NCBI GenBank assembly: GCA_030761205.1 | Contig: JAULJL010000017.1 | Span: 3,420,001 to 3,484,000, forward strand | DNA: 64,000 nt | Direction of reading: 5' to 3' | Source of the DNA: Fremontodendron californicum | Taxonomy: Eukaryota > Streptophyta > Magnoliopsida > Malvales > Malvaceae | In this document: positions 12,201-23,669 of the stretch, in pieces | Position numbering within the stretch: the stretch's first letter is position 1 | Layout of the letters: each line of letters opens with the position of its first letter | Notes under the pieces: model-generated | The model's database searches: none | Told to the model about the DNA's origin: nothing | The model's input: only the letters and a program-made list of their open reading frames with translations | Position numbers and translations under genes: made by a program

Positions 12201-12627
12201 GAATAAAAGCTATTGAAGCTCCTACGAAGTCTAACAGAGAAATCTTTCGGTAGAATACCAAGTTTTACAGAAAAAAAAAAAAAAGAGTCAAAAAATGACC
12301 AAATCGTATTCTAACCTATTGAAGCAAATTACATTATATAACTAACCTGCCTAACTACAATCAGTCAGTTGTCCAATGTGCATACAATCACACATATAAT
12401 CTACGAGGAAAAAGAACCAAGACTACCTCTTTGAGTTGGATTAAAAAAAACTAGAGTTATCACCCATAGCAATACCAAAGGAGCTTGCAAAATGTTTCGG
12501 CTATCACATGATCCTACTTTTTCTTTCAAAAAACTTCTTGAATATGCTTGGAACAGAAAGTTAAATAGTTTTCATGTTTTCAGCAAGAATTAATTTCCAT
12601 GTCAATGGGGAAGACAAGTTTGTATCG
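9281..12627. other. Long gene-free interval between bHLH and PRR genes
   Basis: No domain-bearing ORF is seen on either strand. Composition is less AT-rich than the other spacers and few transposon signatures are visible, so it may hold a non-coding transcript or diverged repeats. Noted: poly-A/T tracts at 9625-9642, 10109-10122 and 11776-11801, and a short TA repeat at 11309-11320. A 63-codon ORF at 11480-11671 (minus) contains several Cys but matches nothing I recognise. Confidence 0.45.
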
Positions 12628-15600
12628 TCATCTTTGAGGGCCATCAGCATCAGCTACGGGGGTGTCATTTTGCACTTGACGGACAAACTGTCCTCTCACT
12701 CGGGGACGCTGTTCTGCTAGTTTTTTCCGGCTCTGATATCGAACCTGTGCAAAGAAGTTACTCGTTAAAGAATTCGACATGCCTTTATGAAATGGTTAGT
12801 TATCGATTTTCTTTTCTCACCAGAGAGTGAGATAGGATGTTATCCCATCCTAGGAGATTTACATGATAAGCCTCTGAATCTAGATTAAAAATTAGCTTCT
12901 GAATCAAGTTAAAAATACTAGTAGCTACAGCAGGAATGAGGAATCTACTAAAGAAAGGACCTATTGGAATAACAACACTTGACCAGCACATAAATGATGG
13001 TTTAGATGGCACCAATTTGATAAGATTGGGCAGAGAGTGGCTGTGGTGAAGTGACACCAACATACATTTAGGTGAAAAAAGTACACTGTTGTCTGCATAC
13101 AACAATAGGTCCCATATGCAAAGTTTTTGTCTATCTTCAACCAATTACAATTATAATAGTAGTAGTAATAATATACCTTTTTCTCAAAACATCGATCTTT
13201 CCGCTTAAGTCGGAACTTTGCCAAAGCGGCTTCTCGGTGGCTGGAGCGATGAGTATCCATCCCTTTCAATCCATCATGACTGAAGAAATTGCTATGATTG
13301 AAAATCTCTGTGGTTGTGCCCTTATCAATTGCTGCAGAAAAAGTAGCACTAGCACTTGCATCGCTCCTACTTGAAACACCTCCATATGAGCTGCTTTTTT
13401 CATGATTTCCAACACCATTACATAAACTACTGCAAGCACTCTGATCAGCAATAGGAGAACTGCACCTTAGTTCCCCAACAGGCTCCTGCTTGTTCTGCTC
13501 TCGAACAGTTTGGTCAATAGAACAATCGGTAGCTTCATCATTCTGGTGGTAACCTTGTTCTGAGTCATGAAAATCAGGATTAGAGTGCACTGAGGTGCTC
13601 ACAGGAAAGGGAGAACACTCTCGCTTTCCAGCTGGTTTCAGACTCCATTCAGGGGGTAAACCTGATTGCCCATAATAAACGTGTGGGAAAACATTATTAC
13701 ATGCAGTATACATATCATCCATCCTCACCCCTGGAACACGAATAAGCCCAAGTTGGGTGCTTGGAAATTTTAGTTCAGATTGACCCGTGACTGGAGTAGG
13801 CAGATTCTCCCTACTATCACTCAGTGAAATAACATGAGGTTGAAAAGTATCATTGTTACTTTCCAGGTGTTGTCCGGATTTACAGTCACCCTTTTTCAAT
13901 GCAGCTCGATTGCCAGCTAGTGTAGGGAAAATAGGCTGTAATGACTTGCTATTGTTATACCTGCAAAAAGAAATTAGTAATCATAAGAAATCCGCAAGCT
14001 AAATGAAATTTCAAGAAATAGAGATTAAGCACACAGCCTTCTTTCAAATTTCAACGAATTGTGTACAGAGATAACCTGTGGCATAAATTAGATCCAAAAT
14101 TTTAATTAACTTGAATTCAGTTGGTTCTTCACATTAAATAAAATATGCAAACCAATTCATTTTGTTATGGTGCACCAAGTCGGATGCACACAAAAATTAA
14201 ATAAATGCTCACTCCAGATCATGATGGTTAAGTTGGTCCCTTGAAATTTTATATATAACTCACTTAAGATTATTTTCTGATGCCGGAAAAGGAGGGACAG
14301 GTTGTCTCAAATATGATACAGTAATTGATATATCACTCAGTTCAAAATACAACTTGGTAATTGATGCTATCAAAACAATATTATGTTGAAGTACTTTTAT
14401 TGGAAATTTCAGGGAGTATGCACTAACCTATGTCATGTAAACACCTCTAACATTGCCTCCACCGCCCTCAATAGCATTCTACAAGGATTCACCTTTACCT
14501 AATCTCTAGTTCTCTAGAAAATGTTTCTAATAAATAGTTTTTCAAGATACATGGATTTTCAAGAATATCCAAAGAAATCCTTAGCTAAAAAGGTAAAATA
14601 TGGAGAAAAGACTAAAAAAATATATTAAAATGGAAGATCAATCAACTCTTTTTGTTTCTCCAGAACAAAGATAAAGTAAACGACAAAATTACATCTTATT
14701 TTGCCAAAAGCATCCGTAGATCTTAAGCTCAATTATACACTAAATAAAAGAAAGGAAACAGAAAGTTTACCATGAAAAAGCCGATGCATCGGAATGGTTT
14801 AGTGGATGCCTTTCAGTGGTACCTTGGTCCTTTGAGCTACTTAAACAAGATCTTCTCAAAGAAAGCTCCAACTGCGGAGAAAATTCAAACTTGTTTGCAC
14901 CATCACTTAAACTAGAAAGTGCAAAGGTGCCCTTTGGCTGATTATCAAATGAACCAATTAAGTCAATAGCCCCTGTGCGAGGTTCAACTAATTCATCATT
15001 GCAACCAACTCTAATCATAACATTGACATTTCCTCTATTAGTTTGAAGTCCAACAGCATCATTCTGAGTCATCCATTTAACAAAAGCAGAGCATTCTTCC
15101 AATTTTGATGCATATGATTCACAAGCTTCACTGCAATGAGCAACCTCCTTTACTTTTACTAATCTATATGAATTTTCTGAAACAAATGGCTTGTCAGAAT
15201 TTTCTTTCTTTTAGCTGAAATCCGAGAAGGAAACCTAAAAATATTGTAAAACAGGGTAAAAGGAGATGATAATATACCTTCAGCTTCACCCTCATTTTGA
15301 AGCGACTCTTGACCCAGTTTGACAACATTTCCTTGCTGCTCTCTGCCTGTATCACTAAGATTGGCACTCGTACACTTCAGCTGTGAAAGACCCTGCACAT
15401 TTTGTATGTATGTACTCTCAGCTTCCAAGTAAGGCGTTATACAAGAGCTCTGCACAAGAGGTGGCAAAACATGCAGCCTCTATGTGAAACTTCACGTAGC
15501 CAACCTAATCTGGAAAAGCAATTTTCCTCACCTATGCATTGCATCATGGAGCCGAGACTTTTAACGTAGATTGTGGTATCAGTATGGCCCCATAAAAAAA

Positions 15601-16788
15601 TTAACAAATCTAAACTGATACTTAGCTTCTCATAATGCAAACACCTAACAAATTATACATCCCTTGGCTGTGGGACATTCAAAGAACACTACATCTGGTG
15701 GACATGGATGTTATCAAAGTTTTGCAAAATCATCAAAAAAGCTAAACTATTAGATTATGACTCCAGTGGGCTGATAGCTTATAACCAGTGACCTGAGTAG
15801 AAGTACACACACGCCCTAATTGAAACCTACATCAAAAGATAAGAAAATGCTCACTTGGGTATCACTTCCTTCTTTATTTTTCTGTATAGATGATCCAGAA
15901 TCACTTGATTGGTTGCTCTCAGCATCGTTTTCAGCTGTGGCTTCAAATTTATGTTCTGCAGCAGGTAGACTATGAAAAACACGTCCACCAGCTAGCTGAT
16001 AAAAAGTAAAGCAAATAAAAAAAAAAAAAAACCGAGTTCAATCCAAGTTAAATGCTTCATTTCAACCAAGAAAAACAGAACAAAAGGTTGAGCATAGTTC
16101 ATACCATGTTTCTTCTCCAAACATGCTGCCAAAGGTTCCTCAACTCATTCCTCCGAACGGGCTTGATAAGAAAGTCAGCTGCACCTTTTAACATGCACTT
16201 CAAAACCGTGTTAATCGAATCATGCGACGACATCACTGTTTGATCACCCAAAAAAATTTAACATATTAGCTTCATATCTAATAAAGGATAATTATTAAAA
16301 TTTAAAAGCAAAATACTAAAGATGGCAGAGCATCAACAAAATATTAGTTGAAATTACATACTTATAACAGGAATATTTTTGCAAATATCATGTTCCATGA
16401 CCAAAGTAAGAAGCGCGAATCCAGATATTGAAGGCAACTCTACTTCAGTCAATATAAGATCGATGTTATGCGGTCGATCCTTTAAAGTCTCCCATGCCAT
16501 TAAACCATCAGGAACAGCCGCAACTACTGAACAACAAAAAAAATGAAAATTAGGTATCATAAAAACAGGGGAAATTAAGTTAATACTTTAAATTGGTAGA
16601 TCTAAAGAAATTTGATAACAATAATAATAAAATGTCAAGAGGAAAGGTAAAAATAAAAAATAAAAAAAACCTCTGTAACTGCATTTTCGAAGAAGAGCGG
16701 CGATAATCTGACGAGTGGAATCATCGGCTTCAACTAAAAGAACTCTAAGACCTACCTCCACGTCGACTTTCATCCCAACTTCTCCCAT
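12628..16788 (-). CDS. PRR5/PRR9: Pseudo-response regulator (circadian clock, PRR5/PRR9 clade)
   Basis: Eight coding exons on the minus strand: 16788-16671, 16526-16362, 16235-16105, 15995-15855, 15449-15278, 15176-14771, 13960-13177, 12744-12628. They total 2034 nt in one frame (677 aa). ATG 16788 gives MGEVGMKV. Exons 1-3 encode a receiver domain (LRVLLVEADDSTRQIIAALL to NLWQHVWRR). The phospho-acceptor Asp is replaced by Glu in LILTEVELP, the defining pseudo-receiver change. The low-complexity middle ends in the repressor-type LELSLRR block. The CCT domain spans exons 7-8 (REAALAKFRLKRKDR, then VRYQSRKKLAEQRP). Family members are nuclear repressors of CCA1/LHY in the morning-to-evening clock loop. 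Motifs such as AVPDG and EHDICKN resemble both PRR5 and PRR9. The pre-receiver N-terminus is short. Confidence 0.95.
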
Positions 16789-17017
16789 TTTCAAACACCC
16801 TATTCGGTAACACCAAAACAGAAAACCCTAATTTCTCAGTAAAAAAGAAAAAGGAAAAAGAAAGCAGAGTAAGCTGAAGGGAAGAGAAATAAAGAAAAAA
16901 AAAAATTGTTTGCAGTGAAATTATCCAATTAACCTCATCCTTAACCCCAAAAAAAAAGTGTAGAAAATTAGAAATATCTGCCTAAATAACTTTCGTTGAG
17001 GACGGGCAAAACCGCAT

Positions 17018-17242
17018 AAAATATCTTCCTCTTCTTGAATAACAAAGGAAAAAAGAGAGAAGACTTTCTGATTTTCTATTTAAAAAACCGCAGATCAAAA
17101 GGTGGGCCGCCATTGGCTACCGGTTGGTGAAGCTGACGTGGTGCCATACGGGCCAGTGTTTTGATTTTTTGGGGGTGGGGCCGCAAGGGGAGGAAAGTAA
17201 CACGTGTTGGGCAGGTGTAGGAAGTTGAAAGCAAGATATTTT
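17018..17242 (-). promoter_or_regulatory. Clock-type promoter elements upstream of PRR
   Basis: Upstream of the PRR start are an Evening Element AAAATATCT at 17018-17026, a second in the other orientation (AGATATTTT, 17234-17242), a palindromic G-box CACGTG at 17201-17206 and an ACGT-core TGACGTGG at 17134-17141. Evening Elements are bound by CCA1/LHY/RVE proteins and G-boxes by PIF/HY5-type factors in known PRR9/PRR5/PRR7 promoters. Their clustering within 455 bp of the start codon supports circadian and light control. Binding is inferred. Confidence 0.7.
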
Positions 17243-17335
17243 TTGAGACAATTGTGATCTCATGGTTGGGAAATGCGACATGTGGATTGGTTAAGAGAAT
17301 CTGAAATTTTTGGCTTTGATCTTAGGTATGCTGGG

Positions 17336-18271
17336 ACAGGGGTGAGCAAAATCCGACTCGACTCAAAAAAATCGAAAAAAATTTCAAATTTCGAATTAAA
17401 TAGTTCGGTTTATTAGAGTTATTCGGATTTTCGAATCAACTCGACTAAGTAATTTGAGTTATATAGTTTAGTTAGGATTTGATTTATACAACTCGAATAA
17501 CTCGAAAATCCGAATAAGATATTTCTATACGACGTCGTTTTACTCATTTGAGTTTGATACTAAGCTTGAGATTTGCGTTTTCCTTATTTCGTCTTCCTTT
17601 TTTACTCTTTAGCCCATTTTTGTTGGGTCATTTATTTTTGTTGTTTGTCACCATTCAGTAGAAAAATAAATTCACATGAGCTGTTGACTGCATACTTATT
17701 GTCTTAATGTTTTATCATTCATTTTTTTTTCCCCTTTGAAATTGACAAGTCTAGATTGAAAGTTTATATTGAATTTTTTGAGTTTCAAAAGGGGAAGGCT
17801 ATCACTCAATGCTTCATTCAGTTAAAGATTGAAGCTTTTGGTTGATATCATGCACATTACCAAGCTAACCAAACGATGAAATTCAAAAGATAATGAATTC
17901 TCTTTTTTTTAAAGCTCAATAGTAGGCTATTTATTTAGTATGACAAGTCTTTGATAGTTATATTTATAAGAAAAGATAGAACACGCCAAAAAAAAATATT
18001 TGTAATTTCATAGAATTAAATTTCAAAATTATAAATATACATGCATTTACAAGATAATAGTAACATGATCTAGTCAATCAACATTTACAAGATAACATTT
18101 TAACTCGAATAAATTATTCGATTCTATTCGACTCGACTCGACTCGAATTTGTTTTAACTCGACTCGATTCGCTAAAATTTCAAATTGAGTTTGGTTGACA
18201 AAATAGGACTCGTCAACTCGACTAATCCAAATTTTTTTCACTCGACTCGACTCGATCGAACGCTCACCCCT
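17336..18271. mobile_element. Non-autonomous hAT-like TIR element, copy 1
   Basis: Terminal inverted repeats AGGGGTGAGC (left) and GCTCACCCCT (right), followed inward by TCGA/ACTCG-rich subterminal repeats (GACTCGACTC on both sides in opposite sense). Flanks are ATGCTGGG (17328-17335) and ATGTTGGG (18272-18279), an 8-bp target duplication with one mismatch as expected for hAT elements. There is no transposase ORF. It lies about 550 bp upstream of the PRR start, just beyond the clock elements. A second copy is at 20188-21102. Confidence 0.8.
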
Positions 18272-18789
18272 ATGTTGGGGAGGTTGGGGGATGGGAGAGG
18301 TTTTTATAAAATATTAATTAATGTACAGTAATATTAGTTAAGATAATATATTAAAAAATATATAATTAATATTTTTTATTAAATTTAATAAAATGAAATA
18401 AACTAATAAATTAATTAATAATCTTTAATCGGTTTCCATAATTAAGCGAAATTTTTGTAGTTTATGTTTTGCCTTATATTTATTGTTTTGTTGGAGACCT
18501 TAATAGCTAACTATAAGTAGGCTACTGAAAGGGTGGTAAGTGGGCCCTCCTTTCTTGGTTAGCAATTAGCTAGTTACTGCTACTATTTTTTTTTTTATTA
18601 ATTACATTAATATTTGATTAATTTAAGCGGTAAGCAATTTCAACTCCAAGATGAGATCAAAAGTTCGAGTTTTGTGAGTCACCAATATTAAGAGGATTTT
18701 TATCATCATGCTTTTCGGCCCGAAAAGAAATTAATTTTCCATTAATTATAAAATGAGGATGGAGGACACCTTGGGTTTAGATAAAAAAA

Positions 18790-19215
18790 AAAAAAAACAA
18801 CGGTTAGTCTAAAAATAAATATTAAAAAAACCGAACCGAAGATCGAATCGATTAAACTTCTGATTTTCGATTCAACCGATTGGATCGTCCGGTTCAATAA
18901 ATTTTTTTAAAAAATATTTAAATACTAAATAAATATTAAATATAGTTAATAAATAATAAAATAAATAAATTTAGCTTAATGGTATGATCTTTAATCTAAT
19001 GCTAAGAGGTTAAAAGTTCAAATCTTATTAATTACAAATAAAATTTTGAAAAAATAAATAAAAATACATATAAAACCGTTTTTTATCGGTTCAATCCGAT
19101 TTTTTACCGATTCGATAAAAATTCGGTTCTAATATGTCAACTGGACTGGGCTAACCATCGGTTCCCAGTTCAACTGATTCGATCTGCATGTCCGATCCGA
19201 TTTTTTAATCACTGC
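18790..19215. repeat. CCGGTTC/AATCGG-rich MITE-like repeat
   Basis: The ends carry mutually inverted blocks: ACCGAACCGAAGATCGAATCG on the left versus GTTCAACTGATTCGATC and GATCCGATTTTTTAATCACT on the right. Internal copies of CGGTTCAAT and ACCGATTCGAT suggest a non-autonomous TIR element. A tRNA-like patch with TAGCTTAATGGTAT and GTTAAAAGTTCAAATC (about 18969-19024) sits inside and may be a nested SINE. Exact ends and target duplication were not resolved. Confidence 0.45.
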
Positions 19216-19219
19216 TAAA

Positions 19220-20187
19220 AATGTATTAATAAATTATTTATGTTTTATTTATATGATTATTTTTATTTTAATATAATTATCATTATAGTTAAAAATAATA
19301 ATAATACATTTAAACATCTTAAATTAAAAAAATAATAATAATTATTAAATAATCACATAAATAATTTGTTCAAAATAATAATTATATAAATAATTATAAA
19401 GTTATTTAAATATTTTAAATATAAAAAAAAAACAAATAAATAATAAATAAAGACAAAAGTTTCAACTATAGTTTAAAGGATTAAAAAAAGCATAAAGGCA
19501 AAATTGGATGAAAACTCCACTGGAGATAAGAATTTTTTCACTGGAAAGTTTCAGTGAAAAAAATGGGGTGTGGCACGATGAGAATGATACTACCGTAACA
19601 TACTTCCATTATCCAAACAAAATAATAGCGCGATTGGATCCAAAAAAAATTCAAATGCAGCCTAAAATTCTTCCCAAAAATGGCCAAATAATTGAGAGAA
19701 AAAAAAAAAAAAAAACAGTTATGCACCAAATATTAATCTTTTATTCTTGAAAAAAAAAAGTTAAAAACTTAAATATATGTATGGCATTTTTGCAGACATG
19801 GGATTGAAATGTAAGCTAAATCCTCTTCTCTTCCTTTCTTAATTTGGCGTCCAGAAATAATATTAACCGAAGAAATTAGGCATCCATTTAATACTAAGTA
19901 AATAGTAAGAAGTAATAATATGAATCAAAGGATCCTCCTCCAGACTCCAGTCCTGCAGATATGAAAGCAATGGCTTTTGAGTTTTGACTACTAGAGGCTA
20001 TAGAGCCTCTCCTTCTATTAACTGGATGATGAAGATGATCCACGGCGCGTGTGGCGAGCGGCGTGATGCTGGCGCGCGCAACTGACCTGTGCTATCCATT
20101 CGTTTTAACTTTTTTACGCGGTTGACTTGGCTCCATTTAGAATCAAACGGACCTTTGGTGTGATCCAATTAGGATATTTTTTTTTGA
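19220..20187. other. AT-rich intergenic sequence
   Basis: No gene was recognised. The 80-codon ORF at 19508-19750 has no known motif and ends in a poly-A/Lys run, so it is likely spurious. Confidence 0.5.
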
Positions 20188-21102
20188 TAGAGGTGAGTAA
20201 AATTTAACTCGATTATAAAAAAAAAATAATAATAATTTCAAATTAAATAGTTCGATTTATTAGAGTTATTCGGATTTTCGGATCAACTCGATTAAGTAAT
20301 TTAAGTTATATAAATTAGCTAGGATTTGATTTATACAACTCAAATAACTCGAAAATTCGAATAAGATATTTCTATACAACGTCGTTTTACTCATTTGGGT
20401 TTGATACTAAGCTTGGGTTTTGTGTTTTTCCTCTTTCGTCTTCCCTCTTTTACTCTTTTGCCCATTCTTGTTGGGTCATTTATTTTTGTTGTTTGTCACC
20501 ATTCAGTAGAAAAATAAATCCGCATGGGTTATTGACTGCATACTTATTGTCTTAATGTTTTATCATTAATTTTTTTCCCTTTGAAATTGACAGGATCAAG
20601 ATTGAAAGTTTAAATTGAACCTTTTTGGGTTTTAAAAGGGGAAGACTATCACTCAATACTTCATTCAGTTAAATTGAAGCTTTTGGTTGCACACTACCAG
20701 GTTGGCCAAACGATGAAATTCAAAAGATATTGAATTCTCTTTTCTTAAAAGTCAATAGTAAGCTATTTATTTAATATGGCAAGTTTTTAATATTTATATT
20801 TATAACAAAAGATAGAACACCAAATTTTTTTTTTTTTGTAATTGCAGATAACTAAATTTCAAAATTATAGATATACATGCATTTACAATATAACAATAGC
20901 ATGATCTAGTCAATCAACATTTACAAATAGCATTTTAACTCGAATAAATTTATTCGATTCGATTCGACTCGAATTTGTTTTAACTCAACTCGATTCGCTA
21001 AAATTTCAAATTGAGTTTGGTTGACAAAATAGGACTCATCAACTCGACTAATCCGAATTTTTTTCACTCGATTCGACTCGACTCAATCGAATGCTCACCC
21101 CT
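20188..21102. mobile_element. Non-autonomous hAT-like TIR element, copy 2
   Basis: Same family and orientation as 17336-18271, aligning along nearly its full length (for example TTTCTATACAACGTCGTTTT, TTGTTGTTTGTCACCATTCA, ACATTTACAA). The left TIR has decayed to AGAGGTGAGT; the right TIR TGCTCACCCCT is intact. Flanking T-runs (ATTTTTTT / ATTTTTTC) are compatible with a target duplication but ambiguous. No transposase ORF. Its right end is included in the 152-bp tandem duplication that follows. Confidence 0.78.
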
Positions 21103-21389
21103 ATTTTTTCGCCCTAATTGAGCCGCACCTAGTGTTTGAAAAACAAGGCCAGCACGATTTATAAATCGTGCTGGCCCCTTATTTTCCCACTGGGAGATCA
21201 TGCTCCAGTGGGAAATAATGGACTCCAGTGGAAAGCCATCGAATGCTCACCCCTATTTTTTCGCCCTAATTGAGCCGCACCTAGTGTTTGAAAAACAAGG
21301 CCAGCACGATTTATAAATCGTGCTGGCCCCTTATTTTCCCACTGGGAGATCATGCTCCAGTGGGAAATAATGGACTCCAGTGGAAAGCC
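21086..21389. repeat. Perfect 152-bp tandem duplication with palindromes
   Basis: Units 21086-21237 and 21238-21389 are identical base for base. Each starts with the last 17 bp of the hAT-like element (ATCGAATGCTCACCCCT). Each contains a perfect 30-bp palindrome (21147-21176 and 21299-21328; half-site GGCCAGCACGATTTA) and, just after it, a second hairpin (21183-21215 and 21335-21367) with a TTTCCCACTGG/CCAGTGGGAAA stem around GAGATCATGCTC. A further ACTCCAGTGG copy follows. No ORF explains it. Because the element terminus is duplicated too, the duplication happened after the hAT insertion, and the lack of differences makes it recent. Confidence 0.95.
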
Positions 21390-22964
21390 ATTTCCCAAGT
21401 TTAGCCGTAGTTTTCTTTTCTTTTTTTGATAATTTTTTTAATGTTTAAGGAATAATTCGTTCATGCCATTTTTTTATTTGAAAACGTAAAATATTTTTTA
21501 ATTTAATATAATTAATAAATTATTATATAATTAATATGAATTAATTAAAAAATAAATAATTATATAAATAATACTAAAATAAATATTTGATATATTACTA
21601 TTTTTTATTAATTTTCAATATTTATTAATAAAACTATTATTTCATATAAATAAAATTTTATAAATATCAAATAAATAAAAATTATTATTATATATACATA
21701 TTTTATTTAATATTTTTAATAATCATTTTTTTCACTATAATTAATTTCATCGTCATCATTATTTTTACATTCAAACATATATTTTATTATTAATTTTAAT
21801 CTTATCGTTATGATATTCAATCTCATCATTATAATAAATAATTTTATCTCTATCATTATTTTTAATTTAATGAGAATCAATTTCACCGAGTCTTGAGCCC
21901 CATCACTAAAACACGCCAGCCAGGAACACTGACAACTAAAAAGCAGAATTTATGATTCATATCTTCCTTATCCAAAAGCAGCCAAAAACAACAACACGTG
22001 GTTGATCATCATGTGCATTGCGAGTTGCGACGTGGCCCATTTTAGATAAGACATCAAGATTAGCCTTTAAATATTAGTCCGATTATCGATTAAGATTTTT
22101 TTAATTATTAAAAACTAATAAATTAAATATATTTTTAAAAAATATCAGCTTAATCAGTATTTTTTTTTTATGATAAAAAAGCTTAATCAGTATTTATTAA
22201 TTTATCCATGTGATGCCATTAATTCATGGTTGAACGATCAAGACTTGAAATCTGGGTTTATTTTACGTGATAGGTTCAACTAATTGTGAATGATAATCAG
22301 CAAAAGAAAGGGGAAGAAATTTGAAAGTGTTTGGATGAACATAGCAAAAGACATGAGCAAAATTTATGAACCGCCCATTCCATTTCCATATGTTGGGAAG
22401 ATATATAAACTCATTTATTTCACGATGAACTGTCTTTTTCTTTGAACGAAAAACAAAAGTTAATATTTCCAAATTCTAATAGTTAGCCAAGCAAGGCAAC
22501 TCGAAGGAGTAATTTGTTTGGTTTCAAAATTTTCTAGGCCAATGCCTGTCTTTTTCATTATAGGTTCACTTTTTTCGTATAAAACCTAACACAATTATGA
22601 AAATAGAAAATCGAGTTGTAAATACCGAAGAATAAGGAAAAAGTTTTTTCAATTAAATTGAATTACGTTATTTGTAGATCTGTCTAAAGGTGTTTATCTT
22701 ATAATTAGGAAGGTTTGTACGAATTTGAATAATATTTTATATGTTGGGTCAAATCTTGTTTGAACATACATAATTTTTATTGATATGTAATTTAAATCCA
22801 ATCGAAACTCAACTTATTTTAAGTCATGAACAAATCTATTTATTTATTTTCATATTTCATAATCTTATTGAGCATGATTAAGAAACACCTTATAATTGAA
22901 TAAAATAGTTTTTCATATTTCACGTTTTCATCATTATTAGAAAAATTGCTATAGGAGTAGATGA
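21390..22964. other. AT-rich intergenic sequence
   Basis: No gene. Strongly AT-rich, with short runs such as TTATTTAATA and ATTATTAT, probably decayed transposon remnants. The small ORFs have no recognisable features. Confidence 0.55.
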
Positions 22965-22984
22965 TTACACTACAGCAAATTGAT

Positions 22985-23400
22985 CTTTCAGCGATATTTT
23001 TTTTAGGATAAAAAAATTAGAGGCGTTTAAAAAAATGCCGTAACAAACGCCGGTAAAAACAGTGACGAGAAATTTAGTGGCGTTTTAACCATAAACGCCG
23101 TTAAATTAGTGGCGTTTTTAGATACATTAACGGCGTTTATAAACGCCACAATTAAACGTCCGAAATGGTAATACTTGAAACTTTAGCGGCGTTTTCTGTT
23201 CTCAAACGCCACTAAGTGTTCGCTTTTAGCGGCGTTTTGGAATAAAAAGCGCCGCTAAGTGTTGTCTTTTAGCGGCGTTTTCTGATCACAAACGCCGCTA
23301 ACTTTTGGCTTGTAGCGGCGTTTGCTGATCAGAAAACGTCGCTATATTTGCAGAAATTTATGTATTTAGCGGCGTTTTTTCTTCAAACGCCGCTATAAAT
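22985..23400. repeat. CACTA subterminal repeat array (right end in element sense)
   Basis: About a dozen copies of a (T)AGCGGCGTTT or AAACGCC(G)CTA motif in both orientations, some as hairpin pairs (TTAGCGGCGTTTTGG...AAGCGCCGCTAA). Similar arrays are the binding sites for the TNPA-type accessory protein in En/Spm. Several copies have a GTGGCG or GCCACT variant. Confidence 0.85.
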
Positions 23401-23669
23401 GCAGAATATTTTTTTTTTAAAAAAATACTATTTATTTCCTTTAAAAAGTTGATATAAATATAAAAATATTATTTGATATATTACTATTTACAAAAATGTC
23501 GAATAATACACAAACAACACAAATTATAAAAAAAAAATATAATATAAAAATATATTTAATATCAAGCATACAAGGAATGTATTATTCAACACATCAAATC
23601 CACTTACAAATTCTTTTCTGAAGTGGTTAAGCCTCCTAAATTCTTTTGCTGCACTAAATTCATCAACGA

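Noticed and set aside
18969..19024. tRNA gene
   Set aside because: Only weak A-box and B-box resemblance and no cloverleaf; probably a SINE remnant.
22985..23400. CRISPR-like array of GCGGCGTTT repeats
   Set aside because: Repeats are short, in both orientations and irregularly spaced, and lie at the end of a CACTA element; they are transposase subterminal sites.
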